In this document: piece by piece, positions 44,952 to 54,025 of the stretch
Position numbering within the stretch: the stretch's first letter is position 1
Layout of the letters: each line of letters opens with the position of its first letter
Assembly: GCF_904846235.1 (NCBI RefSeq)
Contig: NZ_CAJGZN010000004.1
Span: 62,001 to 126,000, forward strand
Length of the DNA: 64,000 bases
Direction: 5' to 3'
Origin: Psychrobacter immobilis
GTDB lineage: Bacteria; Pseudomonadota; Gammaproteobacteria; Pseudomonadales; Moraxellaceae
The notes under the pieces: model-generated
What the model was told of the DNA's origin: nothing
What the model saw: the letters and a program-made list of their open reading frames with translations, nothing else
Databases searched by the model: none
Program-made: the position numbers and the translations under genes

Positions 44952-45752
44952 ATGACGCAAACTGATAACCCAATTCTCAGCATGGATCCCAATATGAACG
45001 CCAACACCGATAATAAAGACCCCATCGCCACACCAAACCATACACCGCAGCTACAAGCCTTTCGCGATATCGTAGAATCACGCCGTTCCGTGCGCCGTTT
45101 TACTGACACGCCCATCCCTGACGACGTACTGGCAGACTGTCTGCGTTTGGCCATGCTAGCACCAAACTCTAGCAACTTACAGCCGTGGGAGTTTTATGTT
45201 ATCGATGATGCTGACAATCGCAAACGCGCCATCAAAAACTGTATGAACCAAAACGCAGCGAAAACATCGGCTCGTTTGATTGCCATCGTTGCTCGTACTG
45301 ACGTTTGGCAAGATCATGCTCAGCAAGTATTACGCGAATATCCTGATCAGCCAGTCCCTAAAAAAGTGAAAGACTACTATAACAAAGTCGTCACTATGGA
45401 CTTTTTGCGCGGCCCAGCCAACGTGGTTTCGGCTGCAAAATGGGGCGCAACGCAAGTGGTCAGACGCGTAAAAGGCCCAATCAAATCGCCTTATTATACC
45501 TTTGAAGACACCAAAAACTGGGCAACCAATAACACCGCGCTTGCCGCCGAAAACCTGATGCTAGCATTACGCGCTCATGGTTTTGATAGCTGTCCTATGG
45601 GCGGCTTTGATGAGCCTGCCATGAAAGCGTTGCTCAATCTTAGCGACGACCATCATATCGTTATGATGCTTGGCGCAGGCGAGCGCGCTGACAGTGGCGT
45701 TTACAACACCCAGTTCCGCTTTGATCAAAAACAGTTTGTGCATTACGTATAA
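44952..45752 (+). CDS. Nitroreductase family protein
   Basis: FMN-dependent nitroreductase-fold protein of 266 residues (start uncertain). The family pattern IVESRRSVRRFTDTPIPDD (FMN phosphate contact), LAPNSSNLQPWEFYVI and the C-terminal GFDEPAMKALL and MMLGAGER blocks are clear. Such enzymes reduce nitro compounds, quinones or act in dehalogenation; the substrate is unknown. The frame opens at a TTG at 44910; ATGs at 44952, 44982 and 44994 are alternatives and none has a good ribosome binding site. It sits between gcvH and gcvP in the same direction. Confidence 0.83.
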   Translation: MTQTDNPILSMDPNMNANTDNKDPIATPNHTPQLQAFRDIVESRRSVRRFTDTPIPDDVLADCLRLAMLAPNSSNLQPWEFYVIDDADNRKRAIKNCMNQNAAKTSARLIAIVARTDVWQDHAQQVLREYPDQPVPKKVKDYYNKVVTMDFLRGPANVVSAAKWGATQVVRRVKGPIKSPYYTFEDTKNWATNNTALAAENLMLALRAHGFDSCPMGGFDEPAMKALLNLSDDHHIVMMLGAGERADSGVYNTQFRFDQKQFVHYV

Positions 45753-45816
45753 CGTACCGCTCACATTATTCCCTTAATTGCTATTTTGTTTATTACTCCC
45801 TTAACCAAGGATTGTC

Positions 45817-48714
45817 ATGACTATCTCTCAAAACCCATCGTTTGATACCTTTCAAGGATTGTTCAACGAAGCTGAATTTGTCTATCGCCACTTAGGTTCA
45901 AATGAGACCAAGCAAGCTGACTTACTCAGCGCTGTTGGTTATAAAGATATGCAAAGCTTTATCAATGACACTGTGCCTGAGCCAGTACGTTTGCACAAAG
46001 AGTTGGATTTGCCAGTAGCGATGAGTGAGCACGCGGCACTTGCCAAACTACGCACGATGGCAGATGACATCACCGTCAATAAGAGCTATATCGGTCAAGG
46101 CTACTCTCCGGTTCGTATGCCTGCCGTCATTCAGCGCAACGTCCTCGAAAATCCAGGCTGGTATACCGCTTATACGCCTTACCAAGCGGAAATCGCTCAA
46201 GGTCGTCTAGAAGCACTGCTGAACTTCCAACAAGTATGTATCGATTTGACTGGTCTTGAGCTGGCTGGTGCATCATTGCTTGATGAAGCAACAGCAGCGG
46301 CAGAAGCGATGGCGATGTCAAAGCGTGTGAGCAAAAGTAAATCAACACAGTATTTCGTCGATGAGCGCGTCTATCCACAGACGCTAGATGTTATTAATAC
46401 TCGTGCTAAATACTTCGGTTGGGAAGTCGTTGTTGGTGACTTTGAAACCGCTAAATCTGGCGACTATTTTGGTGCGCTATTCCAGTATGTTGGTGCTGAA
46501 GGCGACGTTAAAGACTTAACAGACGTCATCAATGCAGTAAAAGAAAATAAGACTTATGTCAGCGTTGTCAGTGACATCATGAGCTTGGTGTTATTAAAAT
46601 CACCAGCCGATATGGGTGCCGACGTAGCGCTAGGTAGTACTCAGCGTTTCGGTATTCCAATGGGCTTTGGTGGTCCACATGCCGCTTATTTTGCGTTCTC
46701 TGATAAAGCCAAGCGTTCAGCACCTGGTCGTATCATTGGCGTATCTAAAGACGCTCAAGGCAATACTGCATTACGTATGGCTCTACAAACGCGTGAGCAG
46801 CATATCCGCCGCGAAAAAGCCAACTCAAACATCTGTACCTCACAAGTATTACTAGCCAACCTCGCTGGTATGTACGCGGTATATCATGGTCCAGGCGGTG
46901 TAAAACGTATTGCCACTCGTATTCATGCTTTTGCCACTGCGTTTGCTGATGCTATCACAGAGTCTAACGACAGCAGCTTGAGCGTAGTGCATGATCAATT
47001 CTTCGATACAGTTGTAGTTGATTGTGGTTCAGAGAAGCTTGCTACTCAAATTTTTAAAAATGCAGACAACGTTGGCTATAACTTATGGCGTCTAAGCGAC
47101 ACCAAATTAAGCGTTGCCTTTAGTGAAACCAGCGATCAGCAAGATTTCAACACGTTGACTCAGCTATTCGTCGACAAGTCACACGACCTACCTGAAACAG
47201 CTCGCGTCTCTCTAGATAGCGCACATCTGCGTACGGATGATATCTTGACTCATCCAGTATTCAACTCGCATCACACCGAGCATGAAATGCTACGCTACCT
47301 AAAGTCGCTTGAAGACAAAGATCTAGCGATGAACCGCAGCATGATTTCACTGGGTAGCTGTACCATGAAGCTAAACGCCACCAGTGAGATGCTACCGATT
47401 ACTTGGCCTGAGTTTGCCAACGTGCATCCTTTTGCACCGCGTGATCAAGTTACTGGCTATATCGCGATGATCGATAGCTTGCAAGATCAATTAAAAGCTA
47501 TCACTGGGTTTGATGATGTCTCTATGCAGCCAAACTCTGGTGCCTCTGGTGAATATGCTGGTCTGTTAGCGATTCGCCGTTATCATGAGTCATTGGGCGA
47601 AACCAATCGCGATGTTTGCTTGATTCCTATGTCGGCGCACGGTACCAACCCTGCTACTGCCATGATGATGGGTATGCAAGTAGTCGTGGTCAAAACTGAT
47701 GAAAATGGCAACGTTGATATCGATGATCTAACGGCCAAATGTGAAGAATATAGCGACCGCCTAGGTGCTCTAATGATCACTTATCCATCGACGCACGGTG
47801 TATTCGAAGAAGGCATCCGTCATATCTGTGATTTGACCCACAAGCATGGTGGTCAGGTCTATATGGACGGCGCGAACATGAATGCTCAGGTAGGCATGAT
47901 GCAGCCTGCAGACGTTGGTGCTGATGTACTACATATGAACCTGCACAAAACCTTCTGTATTCCGCATGGTGGCGGCGGTCCAGGCATGGGTCCTATCGGT
48001 ATGAAAGCGCATTTGGCAACGTTTATGGCCAATCATACCTTGAGCCCTGTACACAATGCACAAAAGGACTGCTCAGCAGTATCAGCAGCACCTTATGGTT
48101 CAGCGAGCATCTTACCTATCTCATGGATGTACATTGCTATGATGGGCCGTGATGGTCTATTAAAAGCAACGGAGCTAGCATTACTGAACGCCAACTACGT
48201 AGCAGCCGAATTAAAAGGTCACTACCCTGTCTTGTATGCAGGCAAAAATGGCCGCGTGGCTCACGAATGCATCATCGATATTCGTCCGTTAAAAGAAGAG
48301 ACTGGCATCACAGAAAGCGATATCGCTAAGCGCTTGATGGACTATGGTTTCCATTCGCCAACGATGAGCTTCCCAGTCGCTGGCACGCTTATGATTGAGC
48401 CAACAGAGTCTGAATCAAAAGAAGAGTTGGATCGCTTTATCAGTGCGCTAAAATCTATCAAAGCTGAAGCCATGAAAGCAAAAGCTGGTGAAGATAACTG
48501 GACGCTAGAAGACAACCCATTAGTCAATGCACCGCATACGGCTGCTATGATTACTAGCGAAGAGTGGACGCATCCTTACAGCCGTGAGACGGCTGCATTC
48601 CCACTGCCGTACATCCGTGCAAACAAGTTCTGGCCAAGTGTCGCTCGTGTCGATGATGCTTATGGTGACAAGAACTTAATGTGCTCTTGCCCAAGTATCG
48701 AAAACTATATGTAA
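45817..48714 (+). CDS. gcvP: Glycine dehydrogenase (decarboxylating), P protein
   Basis: PLP-dependent P protein of 965 residues that decarboxylates glycine and loads the aminomethyl group onto lipoyl-GcvH. The N-terminal half begins FVYRHLGSNETKQADLL and contains the MPAVIQRNVLENPGWYTAYTP region; the C-terminal half carries the PLP lysine in HKTFCIPHGGGGPG. The fused single-polypeptide architecture is typical of proteobacteria. AAGGA precedes the ATG. It follows the nitroreductase gene by 64 bases and ends at a strong terminator. Confidence 0.97.
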   Translation: MTISQNPSFDTFQGLFNEAEFVYRHLGSNETKQADLLSAVGYKDMQSFINDTVPEPVRLHKELDLPVAMSEHAALAKLRTMADDITVNKSYIGQGYSPVRMPAVIQRNVLENPGWYTAYTPYQAEIAQGRLEALLNFQQVCIDLTGLELAGASLLDEATAAAEAMAMSKRVSKSKSTQYFVDERVYPQTLDVINTRAKYFGWEVVVGDFETAKSGDYFGALFQYVGAEGDVKDLTDVINAVKENKTYVSVVSDIMSLVLLKSPADMGADVALGSTQRFGIPMGFGGPHAAYFAFSDKAKRSAPGRIIGVSKDAQGNTALRMALQTREQHIRREKANSNICTSQVLLANLAGMYAVYHGPGGVKRIATRIHAFATAFADAITESNDSSLSVVHDQFFDTVVVDCGSEKLATQIFKNADNVGYNLWRLSDTKLSVAFSETSDQQDFNTLTQLFVDKSHDLPETARVSLDSAHLRTDDILTHPVFNSHHTEHEMLRYLKSLEDKDLAMNRSMISLGSCTMKLNATSEMLPITWPEFANVHPFAPRDQVTGYIAMIDSLQDQLKAITGFDDVSMQPNSGASGEYAGLLAIRRYHESLGETNRDVCLIPMSAHGTNPATAMMMGMQVVVVKTDENGNVDIDDLTAKCEEYSDRLGALMITYPSTHGVFEEGIRHICDLTHKHGGQVYMDGANMNAQVGMMQPADVGADVLHMNLHKTFCIPHGGGGPGMGPIGMKAHLATFMANHTLSPVHNAQKDCSAVSAAPYGSASILPISWMYIAMMGRDGLLKATELALLNANYVAAELKGHYPVLYAGKNGRVAHECIIDIRPLKEETGITESDIAKRLMDYGFHSPTMSFPVAGTLMIEPTESESKEELDRFISALKSIKAEAMKAKAGEDNWTLEDNPLVNAPHTAAMITSEEWTHPYSRETAAFPLPYIRANKFWPSVARVDDAYGDKNLMCSCPSIENYM

Positions 48715-48743
48715 TTATTATTTCGGATAGTTATTCTCTGTAG

Positions 48744-48783
48744 TAAAAAACCTCCAAGTCAGCAGCTGACTTGGAGGTTTTTA
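48744..48783 (+). terminator. Intrinsic terminator after gcvP
   Basis: AAAAAACCTCCAAGTCAGC pairs with GCTGACTTGGAGGTTTTT in an almost loopless long hairpin. Strong end of the gcv cluster. Confidence 0.93.
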
Positions 48784-48920
48784 TTTGTCTGACTTTTTAT
48801 CTATTACGTTAGCAGGTAATATTATCAATAAAATAAACGATAAGAACTCAATGTAATAAAAGCTTATATTGATAATAAGCTATTTATCTTAAATTTCTGA
48901 AGCAACCATTGGACACTGCT

Positions 48921-49610
48921 ATGCAACATAAAGCGCCTAAACAAAAAACTCGCGTCATTCTAATTCACGGGCTACACCAAACCCCATGGATCATGCGACC
49001 ATTAGCCAAGCGCCTGCAAGCAGCAGGATTTGATACCCATCAGTATGGCTACCGTAGTATGCGTGATGGTATCAAAACCAATAGCGCTCGCCTAAATAGC
49101 TGGCTAGAAACAAACCATCACCCAGATCATCCTATAGATTTGGTCGGACATAGTTTAGGTGGTTTGATCATTCGTGACTTTGTCGCTCAGTATCCAAAAT
49201 GGAAAATTGGACGTTGCGTGACTCTAGGAACACCGCATATAGGTAGTGTTTGTGCAGATTATATCTGGCGATTGACTCCTGTTGTCGTAGGTCGCTCGTA
49301 TGTCGACGCACTCGACGGTACAGTCGCACCATTGCCCAAACATGTGACGCTAGGCGTCATCGCTGGCAACCGACCTTATGGTCTAGGTCAGCTGTTTTTG
49401 CAGTATCACAATCGCAAACTGCGCAAATCTGATAAGCCACCCCTTAAAGAGCAGCTTGCACATGACGGGACAGTATATATAGAGGAGACGAAAATAGAGT
49501 CTGCAGCTGATCATATCATCATGCCAGTCTCACATACTGGCATGCTAGTAAATCCAGAGGTCGCCGAGCAGACTCGATACTTTTTAGAGCATGGACGATT
49601 TAAACGCTAA
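48921..49610 (+). CDS. Alpha/beta hydrolase (lipase-like)
   Basis: A 229-residue alpha/beta hydrolase of lipase or PGAP1-like type. The oxyanion region VILIHGLHQTPWIMRPLA lies at the N-terminus, the nucleophile elbow is LVGHSLGG near residue 80, and the catalytic His is probably in VSHTGML near the C-terminus. No signal peptide is visible, so it is probably cytosolic. A TTG at 48909 is in frame; the ATG at 48921 is preferred. The substrate cannot be predicted. Confidence 0.82.
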   Translation: MQHKAPKQKTRVILIHGLHQTPWIMRPLAKRLQAAGFDTHQYGYRSMRDGIKTNSARLNSWLETNHHPDHPIDLVGHSLGGLIIRDFVAQYPKWKIGRCVTLGTPHIGSVCADYIWRLTPVVVGRSYVDALDGTVAPLPKHVTLGVIAGNRPYGLGQLFLQYHNRKLRKSDKPPLKEQLAHDGTVYIEETKIESAADHIIMPVSHTGMLVNPEVAEQTRYFLEHGRFKR

Positions 49611-49648
49611 GAGCTGTATGAATACTTGAAGGTCAGTTCTCATTTTTG

Positions 49649-49714
49649 TCGAACGATTTCTTGTTAAACGGTGCCTTATTAAACACCGTATTATCGAACG
49701 ATTCCTTATTGAAC
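49649..49714. repeat. Imperfect direct repeat with internal hairpin at the rnd 3' end
   Basis: TCGAACGATTTCTTGTTAAAC and TCGAACGATTCCTTATTGAAC, separated by an ACGGTG/CACCGT hairpin. The second copy overlaps the last codons of rnd. It may be a small duplication; the hairpin may serve the convergent ends. Confidence 0.45.
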
Positions 49715-51046
49715 ACGAATACCCATGCCCTGCTGCAGTTCGGTTTTATGCTTTTTGATGACTGGAATTAAGATTTTAACAACCCAATCGTTACGCCAAC
49801 CTTTTAGCCCTTGCGGCAGTTCGCTCACGTCTTTATCAAGAGCAACCACTTCATATAATTGCCCTAGCCATTTTTTGCGCATCAATACGCTAGCAGGTAT
49901 ACCAATCTCACGCGCATGCTCATCAATCGCTTGCTGCACTGCTTTCGATAATACTTTATTTTTTGAGCGATATGGTGGCACTAGACAGTCTGGATGCTCT
50001 GTAGGGGGTAGACTCTTGGCATCTCTGATTACTTTCAGCAGCTCTTCACCATATAGTCGCAGCATACTACGGTGCATGGTTGTTTTGTGTGCCAGCTCTC
50101 GCATGCTGTTTGGCTTTTCAGTGACAATCTCTCGTACTGCTTGTTTTTTTATCACAAAGGTACGCGGTTGATTGGTCGCACGTGCCAGCTCTTCTCGCCA
50201 TGTAGCCACTCCTTTGAGTATCGCCATTTGCTGTGAGTTATAGCGATAATCAGCCATTGTCAGATACATCGCTTCATCTTTAACGTGCTGCAAGTCATAC
50301 AAATCACTGGCATAGAGCTGGCAGTCAGCCCAGACATAATCATACAACCCTTGTGCCTTAAGCGCATGTTCGATACTGAGATATAGCGCTGGCAAATAAC
50401 GCACATCATCGATGGCATACTGCTCTTGTTCGTCTGTCAACGGGCGCTGGAGCCAATCAGACTGACTGTGCTCTTTATCGATATGCATATCTAGCTGATC
50501 CGCTAATGCCTGCTGATAGCCCATTTGCAATTGACCGGTTAAATAAGACAACGCAATTTGCGTATCAAAAATATTGGTCAATGGCGGACAACCAGATAGC
50601 AGATAAAAAATGCCTAAATCTTCACCGCAAGCATGCCAGATAGCCACATCGACTTTGCGTAGCGCTTCCCACAGCTCAGACAGTTGCAATTCTGGCGCAT
50701 CCAGTAAATATACGTGATCACCCGTATTTAACTGTACAAGTGCCAGACGGGGATAGTAGGTGTCGCGCTTGATAAACTCAGTATCCAGTGCGACGCGGCC
50801 ACAAGTTGCCAAGGCATTGATGACCTCAGCCAATTGGTGCTGCTCACGCACCCAAGTGACATCGACAGCATCAGCGATATCCAACAGTGCATCGATATCA
50901 ATTGCATCAACATCCAGTGCAACGTCATTTGATTCCGAAGGTGTCGCCACTGATGTCATCTCAGTATTAGCTGCTTTTTGTGATGAGTTGTCAGTAATCT
51001 CGGAAGTATTTGATTTGACCGAAGCGTTCGAAACGTTGTTGGACAC
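49706..51046 (-). CDS. rnd: Ribonuclease D
   Basis: 3'-5' exoribonuclease of 446 residues involved in trimming tRNA and other stable RNA ends. The DEDDy exonuclease domain (about 60-260) shows LDTEFIKR (Asp/Glu), the ACGEDLGIF segment, and YAIDDVRYL (final Asp and Tyr). An HRDC domain follows (about 270-360, with PRTFVIKKQAV and MRELA). The GTG start at 51046 adds a ~30-residue Ser/Thr-rich N-terminal extension unlike typical RNase D; a start near 50959 (MTSVATPSE) is possible. Confidence 0.92.
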   Translation of the reverse strand: MSNNVSNASVKSNTSEITDNSSQKAANTEMTSVATPSESNDVALDVDAIDIDALLDIADAVDVTWVREQHQLAEVINALATCGRVALDTEFIKRDTYYPRLALVQLNTGDHVYLLDAPELQLSELWEALRKVDVAIWHACGEDLGIFYLLSGCPPLTNIFDTQIALSYLTGQLQMGYQQALADQLDMHIDKEHSQSDWLQRPLTDEQEQYAIDDVRYLPALYLSIEHALKAQGLYDYVWADCQLYASDLYDLQHVKDEAMYLTMADYRYNSQQMAILKGVATWREELARATNQPRTFVIKKQAVREIVTEKPNSMRELAHKTTMHRSMLRLYGEELLKVIRDAKSLPPTEHPDCLVPPYRSKNKVLSKAVQQAIDEHAREIGIPASVLMRKKWLGQLYEVVALDKDVSELPQGLKGWRNDWVVKILIPVIKKHKTELQQGMGIRVQ

Positions 51047-51182
51047 GGGCAGATACCTGCATAAATAGGAGAAAATAAAACGCGATACTGCGTCTTAATA
51101 AAATTAGAAAAGAGAACAATAATAAAGCAATTATAACAATTTCATAGAATGAAAGGGGCAAGACTTTGATGCAATCAAAACC

Positions 51183-51776
51183 TTACAAAAAAGAGCGGTT
51201 TTGCATGGCTTGACCCAGCGTCATACTATCTAGATACTCAAGCTCGCCGCCCATCGGCACCCCTTGTGCCAAACGTGTGACTTTATTGACATGACGACTC
51301 ACGGCCTCGCTAATAAAATGTGCGGTGGTCTGGCCTTCAACCGTCGTACCTGTCGCCAGTATAATCTCTTCAACAGGCTCTTGTTTGACTCGCCATACCA
51401 GCTGATCAATATTTAAGTCATCCGCACTGATTCCATCAATCGGGGATAAATGTCCACCAAGCACAAAATAGCGACCGCGATAGCCAGCGGTTTGCTCAAT
51501 CGCCATCACATCTGCTGCGGTCTCAACCACACAGAGTAAACTGTCATCACGCCTAGGGTCTTGGCATAGTGGACAAACCGCATCGTCGCTAAAGCTATGG
51601 CAACGCTGACATTCAACAATATCACGCATGGCATCATCAAGCGCTTGAGCGAGTGCCATGCCTTGTGGGCGTTTTTTACTGAGCAGATGTAACGCCATTC
51701 GTTGGGCACTTTTTTGACCGACGCCTGGCAATATACGCAGCTGTTTGACCAGCTGATCAAATTTGGCTGTAAGCAA
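51183..51776 (-). CDS. recR: Recombination mediator protein RecR
   Basis: RecR of 197 residues, acting with RecF and RecO to load RecA on gapped DNA. An N-terminal helix-hairpin-helix ([20 protein letters not shown]), a zinc finger with four cysteines (CQRCHSF and CPLCQD) and the Toprim domain ([17 protein letters not shown], near 80-90) are visible. The start is TTG, supported by AAAGGAAG upstream; no in-frame ATG fits. It follows ybaB, but a strong terminator separates the two. Confidence 0.95.
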   Translation of the reverse strand: MLTAKFDQLVKQLRILPGVGQKSAQRMALHLLSKKRPQGMALAQALDDAMRDIVECQRCHSFSDDAVCPLCQDPRRDDSLLCVVETAADVMAIEQTAGYRGRYFVLGGHLSPIDGISADDLNIDQLVWRVKQEPVEEIILATGTTVEGQTTAHFISEAVSRHVNKVTRLAQGVPMGGELEYLDSMTLGQAMQNRSFL

Positions 51777-51828
51777 AGTAGCTTCCTTTAGTTGACTTTA
51801 TCTAACTGAATTTATAAATCGTAGCTAT

Positions 51829-51868
51829 AAAAATGGGGTCGTATCGTATCGATAACAACCCCATTTTT
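51829..51868. terminator. Intrinsic terminator between ybaB and recR
   Basis: AAAAATGGGGT pairs with ACCCCATTTTT around an 18-base loop; it is bidirectional. It follows ybaB on the minus strand, upstream of the recR start, so these two often-operonic genes may be uncoupled here, or recR may be read through. Confidence 0.85.
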
Positions 51869-51893
51869 GTCTTCAGTATGAAGTATTTAATGC

Positions 51894-52223
51894 TTAAAAC
51901 ATGCCTTGCATACCTGGTGGCAGACCCATGCCCGAGGTCGCGCCAGCCATCGTTTCTTCATATAGTGCATCTGCTTGACGAACCGCATCATTGATAGCAG
52001 CAGCGATAAGATCTTCGATCATATCTGGCTCATCTTCTAACAGACTTGGATCAATAGTCAAACGCTTAACCACATGACGACCAGTCATCGTTACTTTAAC
52101 TAGTCCACTGCCCGCTTCTGCTTGCACTTCTTTGTTAGCAAGTTCTTTCTTAGCGTTTTCAACGTTCGCTTCTACTTTCTTTTGCATCGTTTGTGCTTGT
52201 TGCATCAATGCTTGAATGTTCAT
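51894..52223 (-). CDS. YbaB/EbfC family nucleoid-associated protein
   Basis: DNA-binding nucleoid-associated protein of 109 residues, a homodimer of the YbaB/EbfC family. The helix [20 protein letters not shown] is followed by the beta core [25 protein letters not shown] and an Asp/Glu-rich helix with [14 protein letters not shown]; the tail is Met/Gly-rich ([10 protein letters not shown]). AGAGG precedes the ATG. Usually with recR, as here. Confidence 0.93.
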   Translation of the reverse strand: MNIQALMQQAQTMQKKVEANVENAKKELANKEVQAEAGSGLVKVTMTGRHVVKRLTIDPSLLEDEPDMIEDLIAAAINDAVRQADALYEETMAGATSGMGLPPGMQGMF

Positions 52224-52334
52224 AGTTGCCTCTTTTGTTATTTATGGTTTGTATTTTATGCTAGTGCGTATAGTAATGAATAATTAATAACGTAAAGTTA
52301 ATGCAATGCGTTAATGCAGATTATACCGTTATCT

Positions 52335-53609
52335 TTACAAACTGTCTAAACCACGTGCCAAGTCTTTGATAATATCTTCCACATCTTCTAGACCTACCGA
52401 TAGACGAATCAGACCATCTTTGACACCAGCTTCGGCACGAGCCTCAGCAGTTAGACGGAAATGCGTGGTGGTTGCAGGATGAGTAATCGTGGTTTTGGCA
52501 TCGCCCAAGTTATTGGTGATAGAGACCATTTGTGTTGAATCAATCACATGCCACGCCGCTTCTTTTGTATCGCGGCTATCAGATGCCTTGACTTCAAAAC
52601 CCATGATAGCACCATAGCCATCTTTCATATGATGCTGACGTGTGGCAAGCTCATGCGCGGGGTGATCACTCAAGCCTGAGAAATGTACCGTGCTCACATT
52701 AGGATGATTGACCAAGAATTCTGCCACTTGATTGGCATTTTGGCAGTGTGCTTGCATACGTAATTTAAGTGTCTCAAGCCCCTTGGTAAATACCCAAGCA
52801 TTAAACGGACTCATGCTGATACCGCCTGAGCGTACCACCGTGAACGCTTCTTGCATCAATTTGTCACTACCAACCAACGCTCCGCCCAGCACTCGACCCT
52901 GTCCATCTAAATATTTAGTTGCAGAGTGAATGACCACATCCGCACCCAAGTCTAGCGGGCGCTGCAATGCTGGCGTTGCAAAGCAGTTGTCAACGACGAG
53001 TAATATGTCATTGGCTTTGCACAGCTCGCTCAAATAACCGATATCACAAATCTGCGCCAATGGATTACTTGGGCTTTCGCAATAGATCACCTTGGTATTT
53101 GGTTGAACCGCATTAGCCCATGCCTCATTGTCAAAGCAATCAACATAGCTAACTTCAACACCAAACTTGGCCATATAGTTGTTAAACAGACCGATAGACG
53201 AGCCAAATAACTGATTGGCAGCGAGCAGATGGTCGCCCGCTTTTAGGTATGCCAAGCACATGGTTAGGATTGCACCCATACCAGAGGCCGTCGCAACCGC
53301 GCGTTCACCGTTTTCTAATGCAGCCAAGCGACGCTCAAAAGTACGTACACTTGGATTAGTATGGCGAGAGTAAACATTGCCTGTTTTTGTACCGTCAAAA
53401 TGAGCAGCGGCATCAGCGGCTGAACGATAAACGTAAGAGCTGGTGGTAAAAATAGGCTCTGAATGCTCGCCTTCGTCTGTACGATGTTGACCTGCCCGCA
53501 CTGCGATGGTCTGCATGCCATAATCAAGCCCTAAATCTAAGGCATCGTTGCGCCAGTTTGGATCTAACTTGTTCAAACTGCTCTCATCATGGTTTTGCGA
53601 CTGACTCAT
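52335..53609 (-). CDS. metZ: O-succinylhomoserine sulfhydrylase
   Basis: PLP-dependent trans-sulfuration enzyme of 424 residues (Cys/Met metabolism family). Probably makes homocysteine directly from O-succinylhomoserine and sulfide. Motifs: TSSYVYRSAADAAAHF, YSRHTNPSVRTFERRLAALE, the PLP lysine in HSATKYLDGQGR, and the C-terminal LIRLSVGLEDVEDI. The N-terminal AVRAG and GDYG-like features match MetZ more than MetB/MetC, but substrate preference cannot be proved by eye. The ATG has GGAAAG nearby. Monocistronic. Confidence 0.86.
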   Translation of the reverse strand: MSQSQNHDESSLNKLDPNWRNDALDLGLDYGMQTIAVRAGQHRTDEGEHSEPIFTTSSYVYRSAADAAAHFDGTKTGNVYSRHTNPSVRTFERRLAALENGERAVATASGMGAILTMCLAYLKAGDHLLAANQLFGSSIGLFNNYMAKFGVEVSYVDCFDNEAWANAVQPNTKVIYCESPSNPLAQICDIGYLSELCKANDILLVVDNCFATPALQRPLDLGADVVIHSATKYLDGQGRVLGGALVGSDKLMQEAFTVVRSGGISMSPFNAWVFTKGLETLKLRMQAHCQNANQVAEFLVNHPNVSTVHFSGLSDHPAHELATRQHHMKDGYGAIMGFEVKASDSRDTKEAAWHVIDSTQMVSITNNLGDAKTTITHPATTTHFRLTAEARAEAGVKDGLIRLSVGLEDVEDIIKDLARGLDSL

Positions 53610-54025
53610 AAACTTTCCGTTACTTTGGTTGGTGTTTTAATTGAAATAAAATGACTGCTTATTCTTCTGATTATCGACCGAATTTATCAGCGTTATCATA
53701 TCATGTCGACTTATTCCGCACAGCTGGTTTCAAATGGCCACTAAATATTATTTTCGAATACCAAAGATGCATCAATTCTACTGCTTAAAATCTGCCACAT
53801 ATATAATTAAACACTACTTAAAAAACAATGATTTCGTGCGCTAAATCTAACAAAAATAACGTATTTATAATAGGCAGATATCATAACAGCTGCTAAGCTT
53901 AGCGACGATTTAGATTTTGCCACGCGTAATACAACAACAGTCTGGTAATACATCTAAAAAGAGTATTTTAAACACTCAGAATCATTATTTATCAGTACAT
54001 TTAGGCTCATTAAGGTAAATTCGTT
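53610..54025. other. AT-rich divergent promoter region
   Basis: About 415 bases between metZ (minus) and the phospholipase D gene (plus). Contains the promoters of both. I see no ORF, RNA or strong hairpin. Confidence 0.4.

Noticed and set aside
51829..51868. An operator between ybaB and recR
   Set aside because: The symmetric sequence is flanked by A- and T-runs and reads as an ordinary bidirectional intrinsic terminator.
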